A stretch of DNA of 64,000 bases, taken from the NCBI RefSeq assembly GCF_040605635.1, contig NZ_JBEXDG010000042.1, positions 32,058 to 96,057 on the forward strand. Reading direction: 5' to 3'. Below are positions 43,927 to 52,109 of the stretch, in pieces; position 1 is the first letter of the stretch; each line of letters starts with the position of its first letter. The stretch is from Dactylosporangium sp040605635 (GTDB lineage: Bacteria; Actinomycetota; Actinomycetes; Mycobacteriales; Micromonosporaceae). A model generated the notes under the pieces. That model was given only the letters and a program-made list of their open reading frames with translations. It searched no databases and was not told the DNA's origin. Made by a program: the position numbers and the translations under genes.

Positions 43927-44856
43927 GTGCGTGTGTTCGTCACCGGAGCGTCCGGCTGGGTCGGCCGCGGGCTCGTCCCCGACCTGATCGCCGCCGGCCA
44001 CGAGGTCACCGGCCTGGCCCGCTCCGACGCGGCCGCCGAATCGCTGCGGGCGATGGGTGCCGGGGTCCGCCGGGGGTCGCTCGACGACCTCGACGCCCTG
44101 CGCACCGCGTCGGCGGCCGCCGAGGGCGTCGTCCACCTCGCGTTCAAGCACGACCTGTTCTTCACCGGCGACTTCGCGGCCGCCACCGACGCCGACCGCG
44201 CCGCGATCGACACCTTCGCCGAGGCCCTCGCCGGCACCGGCAAACCGCTCGTCATGGCCTCCGGCATGCTCGGCGTCCTCGGCCTTCCGCCAGGCGCCGT
44301 CGCCACCGAACGCGACGGTCTCGCCCCGTCCGCCGACGCCGGCCCGATCAGCGGCGCCGGCGGACGGATGGCCAACGCCCGCCACGTCCTCGCGCTCGCC
44401 GGCCAAGGGGTCCGCTCCTCGGTCGTGCGGCTCCCACCCGCCACGCACGGCGAAGGCGACAACGGCTTCACCGCCACCGCGATCGCCTTCGCGCGCCGGG
44501 CGAAGGTCGCGGTGTATGTCGGCGACGGCGGCAACCGGTGGCCGGCGGTCCACCGCGACGACGCCGCGCGGCTGTTCCGCCTCGCCCTCGAGTCCGCGCC
44601 GGCCGGCTCCGTGCTGCACGCGGTCGGCGACGAGGGCGTGCCGATCCGCGCCGTCGCCGAGACCTTCGCCGCGCACCTGGGCATCCCCGCGGTCTCCGTC
44701 ACCGCGGATCGGGCCGGCGACTCCGTGGGCTGGCTCGGCGGGCTCTGGGGCGTCGACGGACCCGCCTCGGCCCGGCTCACGCACGACCTGCTCGGCTGGC
44801 GGCCCACCCGGCCCGGCCTGCTCGCCGACCTGGAGCAGGGCCACTACTTCGCCTGA
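43927..44856 (+). CDS. NAD-dependent epimerase/dehydratase-like SDR protein
   Basis: A 309-aa extended SDR starting at GTG 43927 with GGGAGG upstream. The nucleotide-binding motif is VTGASGWVGRGL. The usual active-site Ser/Tyr region reads MASGMLGVLG, and no YxxxK follows, so this belongs to the atypical SDR group. VHRDDAARLFRLALE matches the conserved SDR-extended helix. Its expression is probably controlled by the divergent TetR at 43241. The substrate is unknown. Confidence 0.82.
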   Translation: MRVFVTGASGWVGRGLVPDLIAAGHEVTGLARSDAAAESLRAMGAGVRRGSLDDLDALRTASAAAEGVVHLAFKHDLFFTGDFAAATDADRAAIDTFAEALAGTGKPLVMASGMLGVLGLPPGAVATERDGLAPSADAGPISGAGGRMANARHVLALAGQGVRSSVVRLPPATHGEGDNGFTATAIAFARRAKVAVYVGDGGNRWPAVHRDDAARLFRLALESAPAGSVLHAVGDEGVPIRAVAETFAAHLGIPAVSVTADRAGDSVGWLGGLWGVDGPASARLTHDLLGWRPTRPGLLADLEQGHYFA

Positions 44857-45064
44857 GCGATCAGTCCGGCGGCGGTGGTGAATCCGGATGTGGGGGTCGG
44901 GGTCGCCGGCGAGGGTCGTGACGGTGGCGGCGATCCTGGCCGGGTCGATCGCGAGTTCGGTGACGACCGGATGACGCCCGGACCATGGTCCGGGGCCGAC
45001 CGGGGCCCCTGTCCGTCAGTTCCTCCCGTGAACGGGGCGAATCTGGTGGAGAGGGGTACGCGAG

Positions 45065-45502
45065 GTGGGAATCCTGGACCATGCGCGGACATGGCAGATC
45101 GAGACGACGGCCACGCCGGACGAGTGCGTGCGGGTGTTCGCGGACTGCCTGAGCGGCCGTGGCGGCGCGCTCATGGGCAGCGCCTGGCGGGTCAGCACGA
45201 CGAGCGGTGAGGCCAAGGCGACGGCCGTCGCCACCTATGAGGGCCGGACCGGTGTGGTCGGTGCGCTCACCTCGATGTCGCAGCGGGCGCAGTACGAGCA
45301 GGGCGCGGCCCTCGGCTCGCGGCTGACCCTCTCCGCCCACCGGGGTCGCGGTGGACGGACGACCTGCACGATGGCGATGACCGAGACGTCGAAGGTGCTG
45401 CTGGTCTTCACGGCCGACGCGCGCTTCTTCCGCAGCGCGATGCATCGGGTGCTCCGCCGGCTTCGCGCGCACGACCCGAGCCTGGCGCTGCTCAAGCAAT
45501 GA
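45065..45502 (+). CDS. Hypothetical protein, small single-domain
   Basis: A 145-aa protein of unknown function starting at GTG 45065, with GAGAGGGG eight bases upstream. The predicted pattern is short helices followed by four to five beta-strands (ATAVATYEGRTG, RLTLSAHRGRGG, TCTMAMTETSK) and a C-terminal basic helix. No catalytic motif or membrane segment is seen. It overlaps the next gene by 4 bp and heads a run of coupled genes that leads up to the radical SAM cluster. Confidence 0.65.
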   Translation: MGILDHARTWQIETTATPDECVRVFADCLSGRGGALMGSAWRVSTTSGEAKATAVATYEGRTGVVGALTSMSQRAQYEQGAALGSRLTLSAHRGRGGRTTCTMAMTETSKVLLVFTADARFFRSAMHRVLRRLRAHDPSLALLKQ

Positions 45503-46020
45503 TGCCGCGGCCCAACCTCCGGGTGAACCAGGTGACGGGCCTGGGGGCGTTCCTGCGTGGGGTGGACGGCCGGGTCGCCGACCCGGCCGGGCCCGGCGAT
45601 CAGGGTGACCCGGCGACGCGACGTGGCGCGCTCGTGCCGCCGGGCGCGCCCGGGTTCGCCGCGTGCCTCGAGCCTGGTGTGCGTGACCTCGTCCTCGCCG
45701 TCCTCGACGCGTGGGACTGCCTGACGTACTCCTCCTGCGAGGGACACCCCGGCGGCGGCGGACGGTCGCCGGCCCCGTGCGAGATCGGCATCCTGCCCCG
45801 CGACGACGAGGAACGGCACAGCATCGAGCGACGGGCCCGGCGGCTCGCCGCCTCGTTCGCGTCGGCGTCCGTCGAGCTGCTCTACGAGACCACGCCGTTG
45901 ACGTCGCCGGTCGGCTCGCACCCCGCCGTGCAGCTGGTCTTCTGGCCGAAGGACGGCTGGGACAGCTACTTCGCACGGCTGAGCGGCGCCGTGGCCGAGG
46001 CACGGAGGTGCCTGTCGTGA
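45499..46020 (+). CDS. Hypothetical protein with DCLTYSSCEGH motif
   Basis: A 173-aa protein not assignable to a family I know. It starts ATGATG at 45499, overlapping the preceding stop. A central helix (VRDLVLAVLDAWDCLTYSSCEGH) contains two Cys and a His that could bind metal. An alpha/beta tail follows, ending with QLVFWPKDGWDSYF. The stop overlaps the LLM gene start by GTGA. Conserved coupling suggests a role in the same pathway as the downstream oxidoreductase and amidohydrolase. Confidence 0.65.
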   Translation: MMPRPNLRVNQVTGLGAFLRGVDGRVADPAGPGDQGDPATRRGALVPPGAPGFAACLEPGVRDLVLAVLDAWDCLTYSSCEGHPGGGGRSPAPCEIGILPRDDEERHSIERRARRLAASFASASVELLYETTPLTSPVGSHPAVQLVFWPKDGWDSYFARLSGAVAEARRCLS

Positions 46021-46955
46021 CCGGGTACCCGATCAGGGCCGGTCTCGGGCTGGGCCTGTTCCCGATGTGGGACGACGGCGCCGAGTTCGCCACCATCGTC
46101 ACCCACGCCGAGCGGTCCGGGTTCGACTCGCTGTGGTTGTCCGAGCACCTGACCGGGCCGACGCCGGCGCCGCTGCCGCAGCTCGCGTACGCGGCCGCGC
46201 TGACGACCCGGATGCGGCTGGGCACCAGTGTCACGGTCCTCGCCGGGCGCAGCCCGGTCGACCTGGCCAAGTCGCTCGCGACCGTCGACCGGCTCAGCGG
46301 CGGGCGGCTGCTGCCGATCTTCGGCCTGGGCATCGCCGAGCCGGCCGAGCACCAGGCCTTCGGGATCGGGCGCACCGCGCGGGCGCAGTGGGTCGAGGAG
46401 GCCCTGCCCCTGCTGCGCCGCATGCTGCGCGGCGAGCGGGTCACCCACGCCTCGGCCCTCTTCGAGCTGGACGACATCGGCATCGGCATGTCGGCGGCCC
46501 GCCGCGAACCCGACCTGTGGCTCGGCGGGCGCACCGACCCCGAGCTACGCAGAGCCGGCCGCCTGGCCGACGGGTGGCTGGGCAGCTTCGCCGCGCCGGC
46601 GGCCGTCGGCCGGGCCATCGGCATCGTGCACCAGGCCGCCGAGGCGGCCGGCCGCGCCGTCGACGGGGACCACTTCGGCGTGCTGCTGCTGTACAGCGAC
46701 ACCCGGCGCCGCCCCCGGGAGGCCGCCGACCTGCTCGCCCGGCGCTACCCCGACGAGGACCCGCACTGGCTGTGCCCGGCCGGGCCGGACGCCCTCGGGG
46801 AGGTCCTGGCCGCGCACGCCGACCAGGGCGCGTCGAAGTTCATCGTGGTGCCGGCGGCCCGGCCGCGCAGCTGGCCGGACGAGATCGACGCACTGCGCGC
46901 GGCGCTCGCGGGACCGCTGCGGGACATCCGCGCGCGGCCCCGACAGCACGGCTGA
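46017..46955 (+). CDS. LLM-class flavin/F420-dependent oxidoreductase
   Basis: Luciferase-like monooxygenase-fold TIM-barrel protein, 312 aa from GTG 46017. Family features are FATIVTHAERSGFDSLWLSEH, the cofactor-binding segment LGTSVTVLAGRSPVDLAKSLATVD, and SGGRLLPIFGLGI followed by a C-terminal region with RRAGRLADGWLGS. F420 rather than FMN is likely in an actinomycete but is not decidable from sequence. It is coupled to the hypothetical gene upstream and lies 10 bp before the amidohydrolase. It may act on the RiPP product or on a small molecule of its own pathway. Confidence 0.85.
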   Translation: MTGYPIRAGLGLGLFPMWDDGAEFATIVTHAERSGFDSLWLSEHLTGPTPAPLPQLAYAAALTTRMRLGTSVTVLAGRSPVDLAKSLATVDRLSGGRLLPIFGLGIAEPAEHQAFGIGRTARAQWVEEALPLLRRMLRGERVTHASALFELDDIGIGMSAARREPDLWLGGRTDPELRRAGRLADGWLGSFAAPAAVGRAIGIVHQAAEAAGRAVDGDHFGVLLLYSDTRRRPREAADLLARRYPDEDPHWLCPAGPDALGEVLAAHADQGASKFIVVPAARPRSWPDEIDALRAALAGPLRDIRARPRQHG

Positions 46956-46965
46956 GAGGACCACC

Positions 46966-48192
46966 GTGGTGACACTACCGATCATCGATGCCGACGCCCA
47001 CGTCGTCGAGCCGTTCAGCCTGTGGCGCGAGCGGATGCCCGCGCGGTTCCACGACCGCGTGTGGCGGCGCGAGGTCGGCGCGGACGGACGCGAGACGCTC
47101 TACCACGACGGCCGGCCGCTCAGCGTCGAGTGGACCACCGGCACGTTGAGCACGCCGGGCGCGGTCCAGGAGGGCGGACGGCTCGACATCGACATCGACA
47201 CCGAGGTCGACGAGGGTGTGCGGGACCCGCACCGGCGGCTCGCGCTGATGGACGAGCAGGGCATCGCCGCCAGTGTCCTGTTCCCGTCGATGATGCTGGG
47301 GCTCGCCGACGTCCACGATGTCGAGCTGCAGGTGGCGTACGCGCGTGCGTACAACTCCTGGATCGCCGAGTTCTGCTCGGTGGATCCGGTGCGGCTGCTG
47401 TGGGGCGGTGTGCTGCCCACCGCCGACCTCGCGGTCGCCGCCGAGGTCGCGGCGGAGTGCATCGGGCGCGGCGCCCGGACCGTGATGGTGCCGCCGATCC
47501 TCGACGCGGCGAAGACGTCGCTGGCCGACAGGGCGCTCGACCCGCTGTACGCGCTGCTGCAGGAGGCCGGCGTACCGCTCGTGGTGCACGCCGTGAATCC
47601 GGCGAACTCGTGTCTGGACATCGCCGGGCATCTCCGCGGACGGATCCAGTGGCAGATGGGGTACTCGTTCCAGGCGCAGCTCGCGACGTTGCACGTCCTC
47701 GAGTCGGGCCTGCTCGACCGGTTCCCGGGGCTGCGGATCGGGTTCTTCGAGGGCGACCTCGGGTGGGTCCCGCACTGGTTCGAGCGGTTGCAGGCGACCT
47801 TCGCCAAGATGGCGCTGGTGTCCCGGCGGCTCGCCGAGCCGGTCCGCGAGACGTTCCGCAGGCAGTGCGTCATCTCGGCGGACATGAACGATCCGCTGCT
47901 GGCCGAGACCGTGCGGTACCTCGGCGCGGACCGGGTGCTGTTCGCCAGCGACTGGCCGCACCACGACGGCACCTGGCCCGACCCGATCGTCGCGGTCCGC
48001 GACCATCCGGCGCTCACCGACGCGCAGCGACGCGAGATTCTCGTGCACGCGCCGGCGGCCTTCTTCGGCCTGGACGTCGCCGATCTCGCACGTCGCTCGG
48101 GCGCCGCCGTGGACGCGCCGATGGCCGGCGTGCCGCCGCTGCTGCCGCACGGCCGCGGCCCGGCGATCGCCGGCGCATCCGTCCGGCGATGA
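46966..48192 (+). CDS. TIM-barrel amidohydrolase (amidohydrolase-2/ACMSD-like)
   Basis: A 408-aa metal-dependent hydrolase or decarboxylase. GTG 46966 or GTG 46969 follows AGAGGA. Metal-ligand motifs are IIDADAHVVEP near the N-terminus (DAH in place of DxHxH), a His in VPLVVHAVNP, and FASDWPHHD near residue 325 with the conserved Asp and His. MDEQGIAASVLFPS is characteristic of this family, which includes ACMSD, gamma-resorcylate decarboxylase and many unassigned members. It lies 81 bp before the putative RiPP precursor gene, probably in the same transcript. Confidence 0.82.
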   Translation: MVTLPIIDADAHVVEPFSLWRERMPARFHDRVWRREVGADGRETLYHDGRPLSVEWTTGTLSTPGAVQEGGRLDIDIDTEVDEGVRDPHRRLALMDEQGIAASVLFPSMMLGLADVHDVELQVAYARAYNSWIAEFCSVDPVRLLWGGVLPTADLAVAAEVAAECIGRGARTVMVPPILDAAKTSLADRALDPLYALLQEAGVPLVVHAVNPANSCLDIAGHLRGRIQWQMGYSFQAQLATLHVLESGLLDRFPGLRIGFFEGDLGWVPHWFERLQATFAKMALVSRRLAEPVRETFRRQCVISADMNDPLLAETVRYLGADRVLFASDWPHHDGTWPDPIVAVRDHPALTDAQRREILVHAPAAFFGLDVADLARRSGAAVDAPMAGVPPLLPHGRGPAIAGASVRR

Positions 48193-48218
48193 AAGCCACC
48201 ACCGGCAGGTCTGTCCGT

Positions 48219-48255
48219 CAGTGAAAGCACGCAGTCAGTGAAGGCAGCCAGTGAA
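48219..48255 (+). repeat. Three CAGTGAA copies before the precursor gene
   Basis: CAGTGAA occurs at 48219-48225, 48236-48242 and 48249-48255; the first two sit in near-copies of a 17-bp unit. Each contains a GTG codon. The copies could be a regulatory repeat or decayed start sites in the leader of the precursor gene. Confidence 0.4.
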
Positions 48256-48273
48256 GACGGAGGAGAGAGAGTT

Positions 48274-48465
48274 ATGGAAGAGATCCAGGACCGCGCCACC
48301 GACCCCGCCGACCTCGCCGACCTCGCGCAGGGTGACGCCGCGCAGGAGCTGGCCGACACCGGGGAGTCGGCGCTCGCCGCCGCGCTGCGCCGGGCCCGGG
48401 AGGAGGACGGCGAGCTGCGAGCCGGCCATCAGAGCTACAACAAGCACTCGTCCAACCCGTGGTAG
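48274..48465 (+). CDS. Putative RiPP precursor peptide (63 aa)
   Basis: A small acidic peptide from ATG 48274, with a strong GGAGGAG eight bases upstream. Residues 1-50 look like a leader: Asp/Glu-rich, with a repeated DLADLA pattern and a helix around ESALAAALRRAREEDGEL. The C-terminus changes abruptly to HQSYNKHSSNPW, rich in His, Asn, Ser, Tyr and Trp, which would be the core. The stop codon touches the start of the first radical SAM gene. Aromatic-x-x motifs such as Y-N-K are the kind that FxsB-like radical SAM enzymes crosslink into cyclophanes. No homologue is known to me, so precursor status rests on position, size and composition. Confidence 0.72.
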   Translation: MEEIQDRATDPADLADLAQGDAAQELADTGESALAAALRRAREEDGELRAGHQSYNKHSSNPW

Positions 48466-49634
48466 TGCCGGACCGGCAGCCGACCCCCATCGCCGAATAC
48501 GTGGTGAAGGTTGCCAGCCGCTGCAACCTCGACTGCGACTACTGCTACGTCTACCACCACGCCGACCAGGGCTGGCGCCGCCAGCCGGTGATGATGGCGG
48601 ACCGGGTCGTCGCCGCGCTGGCCGCCAGGGTCCGTGAGCACGCGCGACGCTGGGAGCTCCCCGCCGTGGGCATCGCCTTCCACGGCGGGGAGCCGCTCCT
48701 CGCCGGCGCGCAGACGCTGGACCGCATGTTCACCGTCCTGCGCCGCGAGCTGGCAGGGGTGACCGAGCTGGTGCTCATGTGCCAGACCAACGGCACGCTG
48801 GTGACCCCGGCCGTCGCCGCCGTGCTGGCCGACCACGACGTGCGCGTCGGCGTCAGCCTGGACGGGCCGAGGTCCGCCAACGACCGGCACCGCACCTACC
48901 GGGACGGTCGTTCGAGCTTCGACGAGGTGCTCGCCGGGATCGAGCGGCTGCGCGCCGCCGGGCCGCGGGTCTTCTCGGGCGTGCTCGCCACGATCGATCT
49001 GGCCAACGATCCGCTCGAGGTGTACCGAACGATCGCCGGGCTCGACCCGCGGCACTGCGACCTGCTCCTGCCGCACGGCAACTGGTCGTCGCCGCCACCC
49101 GGCCGGGACACCACGGGCACCGGCACCCCGTACGCCGACTGGCTCGGGGTGATCTTCGACAGGTGGTACGCCGAGCCGGTGCAGCCACTGACCATCCGCA
49201 TCTTCCAGGACACGATGAGCCTGCTGCTGGGCGGTGGCGGGGCGTTCGAGATGCTCGGCACCGACCCGGTCGGGCTGGTGACCATCGAGACCGACGGCTC
49301 GATCGAGCTCGTCGACACGCTCAAGACCACGTATGACGGGGCCGCCTCGACGGACCTCAACGTGCTCACCCACAGCATCGACGAGGTGCTGACCCACCCG
49401 GGTGTCGTCGTGCGCCAGGACGGCAAGGAGTCGCTGGCGGCGCAGTGCCGCGCCTGCCCCATCGTGGACACCTGCGGCGGCGGTCTCTACCCGCACCGCT
49501 ACGGCGACGACGGTGGCTTCGACCGTCCGAGCGTGTACTGCCCCGACCTGTTCGCGCTGATCACGCGCATCCGGGACCGGATCGGCGACGACCTGCGCAC
49601 GCTCGCCACCGCGGGGCAGGGGACCGGGCGATGA
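48459..49634 (+). CDS. Radical SAM/SPASM peptide maturase, FxsB-like
   Basis: A 391-aa iron-sulfur enzyme expected to modify the precursor encoded just upstream. The radical SAM motif C22xxxC26xxC29 lies in SRCNLDCDYCYVYHHADQ, the form typical of FxsB-type maturases. GIAFHGGEPLL is the GGE motif, and VGVSLDGP follows. The SPASM-like C-terminus has C..C.....CGGG followed by a final Cys in RPSVYC. The start is GTG 48459 or GTG 48465, overlapping the precursor stop, so translation is coupled. FxsB-family members are established cyclophane-forming maturases; that this one acts likewise is inference. Confidence 0.88.
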   Translation: MVVPDRQPTPIAEYVVKVASRCNLDCDYCYVYHHADQGWRRQPVMMADRVVAALAARVREHARRWELPAVGIAFHGGEPLLAGAQTLDRMFTVLRRELAGVTELVLMCQTNGTLVTPAVAAVLADHDVRVGVSLDGPRSANDRHRTYRDGRSSFDEVLAGIERLRAAGPRVFSGVLATIDLANDPLEVYRTIAGLDPRHCDLLLPHGNWSSPPPGRDTTGTGTPYADWLGVIFDRWYAEPVQPLTIRIFQDTMSLLLGGGGAFEMLGTDPVGLVTIETDGSIELVDTLKTTYDGAASTDLNVLTHSIDEVLTHPGVVVRQDGKESLAAQCRACPIVDTCGGGLYPHRYGDDGGFDRPSVYCPDLFALITRIRDRIGDDLRTLATAGQGTGR

Positions 49635-50656
49635 CCGGCGTGCGGTTCGGCGACTTCGTGCAGATCATGCTCACCGAACGCTGCAACCTGCGGTGCACGC
49701 ACTGCGCCGTGCCCGAGGAGGACTCGCCGGCCGGCGCCGAGCTGCCCACCGCCGCCTGGCTCCGCTTCATCGACACCCTCGCCACGGCGGGGGTCCGAGC
49801 GCTGACCGTCTCCGGCGGCGAGGCCCTGCTCCGGGACGACGCGTGCGTCCTGCTCGACCACGCGCTCGACGCCGGGATCGCGCAGGTCACGTTGATCACC
49901 AATGGGCTGCTGGGGCGCCGCACGATGCGGGCGCTGACCGACGTCCAGCGCCGGCACCGCCGGCTCGGTGTCCATGTGAGTCTCGACGGCGCGGGTCCGG
50001 ACACGCACGACACGATCCGCGGCCGTGGGACGTTCCGGGCCACCGTGGCGGCGCTGGAGCGTTTCCGCGCCGGCGGCGGCCGGGTCACGGGCGTCCACAC
50101 GGTCGTGCACCGCGGCAACGTCGGTGAGCTCGCCGCGATGATCGAGCTGGTCCGCTCGCTCGGGGCGTCGGTGTGGACCGTCTTCCCGGTGGCCGCCCTG
50201 GGCCGGGCCGTCCGCTGCGACCTGGAAAGTCTCGACGCCGAGCAGTGGGCCGCGCTGACCGTGGAGCTCATGGCCGCCCGGACGAGGCACGGGCTCGACA
50301 TCGGCCAGATGGGCCCGGTCATCGGCGACGACTGGCCCACGACGCTGCCGGTGCAGCCCCGGGGCCGGTTCCCGATCAGCCACAACCTGGTCGTCGGTCC
50401 GGACGGCGCGATGGTGACCTGTCCGCCGCTGCGCGACCGCCCGCTCGGGCAGGCGGCCGAGGAGCCGGATGCGGCCGGGTTCGAGGCCGTCCGCCGGCGG
50501 GGTGCGGCCCTGACCGCCCGGGTCTGCGGTGGCTGCTCCTTCCGGTTGCTGTGCACCGGCATGGACGACCGGCTGCCGTGGAAGGTCGCGGACCCCGGCG
50601 GGGTGCCCGCCGCAAGGCCCGGGGAGATGGTGGGTGCCCATGCCGGCATGGATTGA
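49631..50656 (+). CDS. Radical SAM peptide-modifying enzyme, second of three
   Basis: A 341-aa radical SAM protein whose ATG overlaps the stop of the first maturase. The cluster motif is C18xxxC22xxC25 in LTERCNLRCTHCAV, followed by LTVSGGEALL and VSLDGAGPDTHD. The C-terminus holds a reduced set of Cys (VTCPPLRDRPLG, CGGCSFRLLC) consistent with a twitch or short SPASM domain binding one extra Fe-S cluster. It is closer to MoaA/PqqE-type enzymes than to FxsB. It probably installs a second kind of modification on the same peptide. Confidence 0.85.
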   Translation: MTGVRFGDFVQIMLTERCNLRCTHCAVPEEDSPAGAELPTAAWLRFIDTLATAGVRALTVSGGEALLRDDACVLLDHALDAGIAQVTLITNGLLGRRTMRALTDVQRRHRRLGVHVSLDGAGPDTHDTIRGRGTFRATVAALERFRAGGGRVTGVHTVVHRGNVGELAAMIELVRSLGASVWTVFPVAALGRAVRCDLESLDAEQWAALTVELMAARTRHGLDIGQMGPVIGDDWPTTLPVQPRGRFPISHNLVVGPDGAMVTCPPLRDRPLGQAAEEPDAAGFEAVRRRGAALTARVCGGCSFRLLCTGMDDRLPWKVADPGGVPAARPGEMVGAHAGMD

Positions 50657-52109
50657 GCCCGCCCGGCGGCTGCCGCCCTGGGCCGCGGCGGACACCCGGC
50701 AACCGCCGCAACGCGGCGTCCTCGGCGCGGACGGTGTGCGCTGGCGGGCCGCGGGGACGGACTGGGTCGGCGTCGAGCACACCACCGGCGGCTGGGCGAT
50801 GCTCAGCACCGCCGAACGATCGCGGCTCGAGGCTGCCGACGGCTCGGTCGTGGACCTGTCGGGAGCAGACCACTGGGCCGTCCCGCTGTGGCGCCGCGGC
50901 CTGGTCTCGCTCGACGGCGAGACGGCGCTCGGCGGCGTCGACTGGGACGCCTGCGTCGAGCAGACCCGCGAGCACTACGGCCTGATCCTGGTGCTGAACT
51001 CGGGATGCAACCTGGCCTGCACCTACTGCTACCTCGGCCACGCCTCGCCGGGCGGCCAGAACGACGCCGATCCGGGTCTCGTCACCGCGGCGCTGGACGC
51101 GGCCATGCGCCGTCCCGAGGCGACGATCCTCGTCGACTTCGGGGAGATCGCCGCCGCGCCGAGGTTGTTCCGGACGGCTCTGGCGTACGCCCGCCGTCGC
51201 GCCGACGAGGCCGGGAAGCATCTGCGGGTCGCGGTCCAGACGAACGCCACCACGCTCGGCGACGACCTGCTGGACCTGCTGGTGGGCAACGACGTGCTGA
51301 TCGGGGTCAGCCTCGACGGCCCGGAAGCCCTGCACGACCGCGCGAGGACGCTGCGCAGCGGCCGCGGGACGCACGCGAAGGTCACCGGCTCCCTCGCCCG
51401 GTGCCGGGACCGTGGACTGCCGTTCCATCTCATCGTGACCGTCGGCGCCCACAACGTGGCGGCGCCGGACGAGGTGCTCGACGAGATCGCCCGGCAGGCG
51501 CCGGCGAGCTTCCTGTGCAAGCCCGTCCTCGCGCACGGCGAGGCCGACGCCGGCTGGCGCGAGGTGGGCGCGTCGCCCGACGCGATCGCGCACTTCCTCC
51601 GGCGCACCGTCGAACGGGCCGCCGGCAGCGGCCTCGGCATGCTCGACCAGTCGGCCGGCAAGTTCCTCGCCCGGATGCTCGGCGACCCGTACGGCTGGCG
51701 GGACGGCTGCACGTCGCGCCACTGCGGATCGGGCCGCAGCCTGCACGTGCTGAGCGCCCGCGGTGAGGTCCACGCGTGCCCGCGGTTCGTCACTCCCGGG
51801 CAGGGCGCCAGGGTCGACGGCCGGACCGTCGGCCTGCAGATCCTCAAGCGTGCCGGGACGCTCGACCACGCGCTGCACACGGCGCCGGAGACCTGTGGAG
51901 GCTGCCCGTGGCTGCGCAGCTGCGGCGGTGGCTGCACGCTGTCGGGCCAGCACGGCGACTCGGGTGTCGTGCCGCTGCCCGACGAGCACTGCGCGTCGTA
52001 CACGGCCCAGCACGAGGAGATCGTCGCCAAGCTGCTGCCCGCGCTCGTGTCCGGCCGCATCCCGCTGGACGGGCCGCTGACCGGCGCGAAGGTCGTGACC
52101 GGTGCGTGA
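50640..52109 (+). CDS. Radical SAM/SPASM enzyme with N-terminal extension, third of three
   Basis: A 489-aa protein from ATG 50640, overlapping the preceding gene by 17 bp. Residues 20-100 form a small beta/helix domain (GVLGADGVRWRAAG, WAMLSTAERSRLEAADG) that could be a RiPP recognition element, as in PqqD-fused maturases. The radical SAM motif is C123xxxC127xxC130 in NSGCNLACTYCYLGHAS. A full SPASM set follows: CTSRHCGSGRS, HACPRF, CGGCPWLRSCGGGC and a final Cys near DEHC. It overlaps the HExxH gene by 8 bp. Confidence 0.85.
   Translation: MPAWIEPARRLPPWAAADTRQPPQRGVLGADGVRWRAAGTDWVGVEHTTGGWAMLSTAERSRLEAADGSVVDLSGADHWAVPLWRRGLVSLDGETALGGVDWDACVEQTREHYGLILVLNSGCNLACTYCYLGHASPGGQNDADPGLVTAALDAAMRRPEATILVDFGEIAAAPRLFRTALAYARRRADEAGKHLRVAVQTNATTLGDDLLDLLVGNDVLIGVSLDGPEALHDRARTLRSGRGTHAKVTGSLARCRDRGLPFHLIVTVGAHNVAAPDEVLDEIARQAPASFLCKPVLAHGEADAGWREVGASPDAIAHFLRRTVERAAGSGLGMLDQSAGKFLARMLGDPYGWRDGCTSRHCGSGRSLHVLSARGEVHACPRFVTPGQGARVDGRTVGLQILKRAGTLDHALHTAPETCGGCPWLRSCGGGCTLSGQHGDSGVVPLPDEHCASYTAQHEEIVAKLLPALVSGRIPLDGPLTGAKVVTGA

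Noticed and set aside
44860..44975. Possible decayed minus-strand coding fragment reading like TELAIDPARIAATVTTLAGD
   Set aside because: It looks coding-like but has no start codon, is under 40 residues and matches no family I can name; too weak to annotate.
44861..46702. 613-codon minus-strand open frame over the two hypothetical genes and the LLM gene
   Set aside because: Ser/Arg/Pro-rich shadow; the plus-strand genes have coupled starts and, for the LLM gene, clear family motifs.
48274..48465. Assigning the precursor to the FxSxx-COOH family
   Set aside because: The peptide ends in SSNPW rather than F-x-S-x-x, and the usual FxsC/FxsT partner genes are not seen, so only the maturase is described as FxsB-like.
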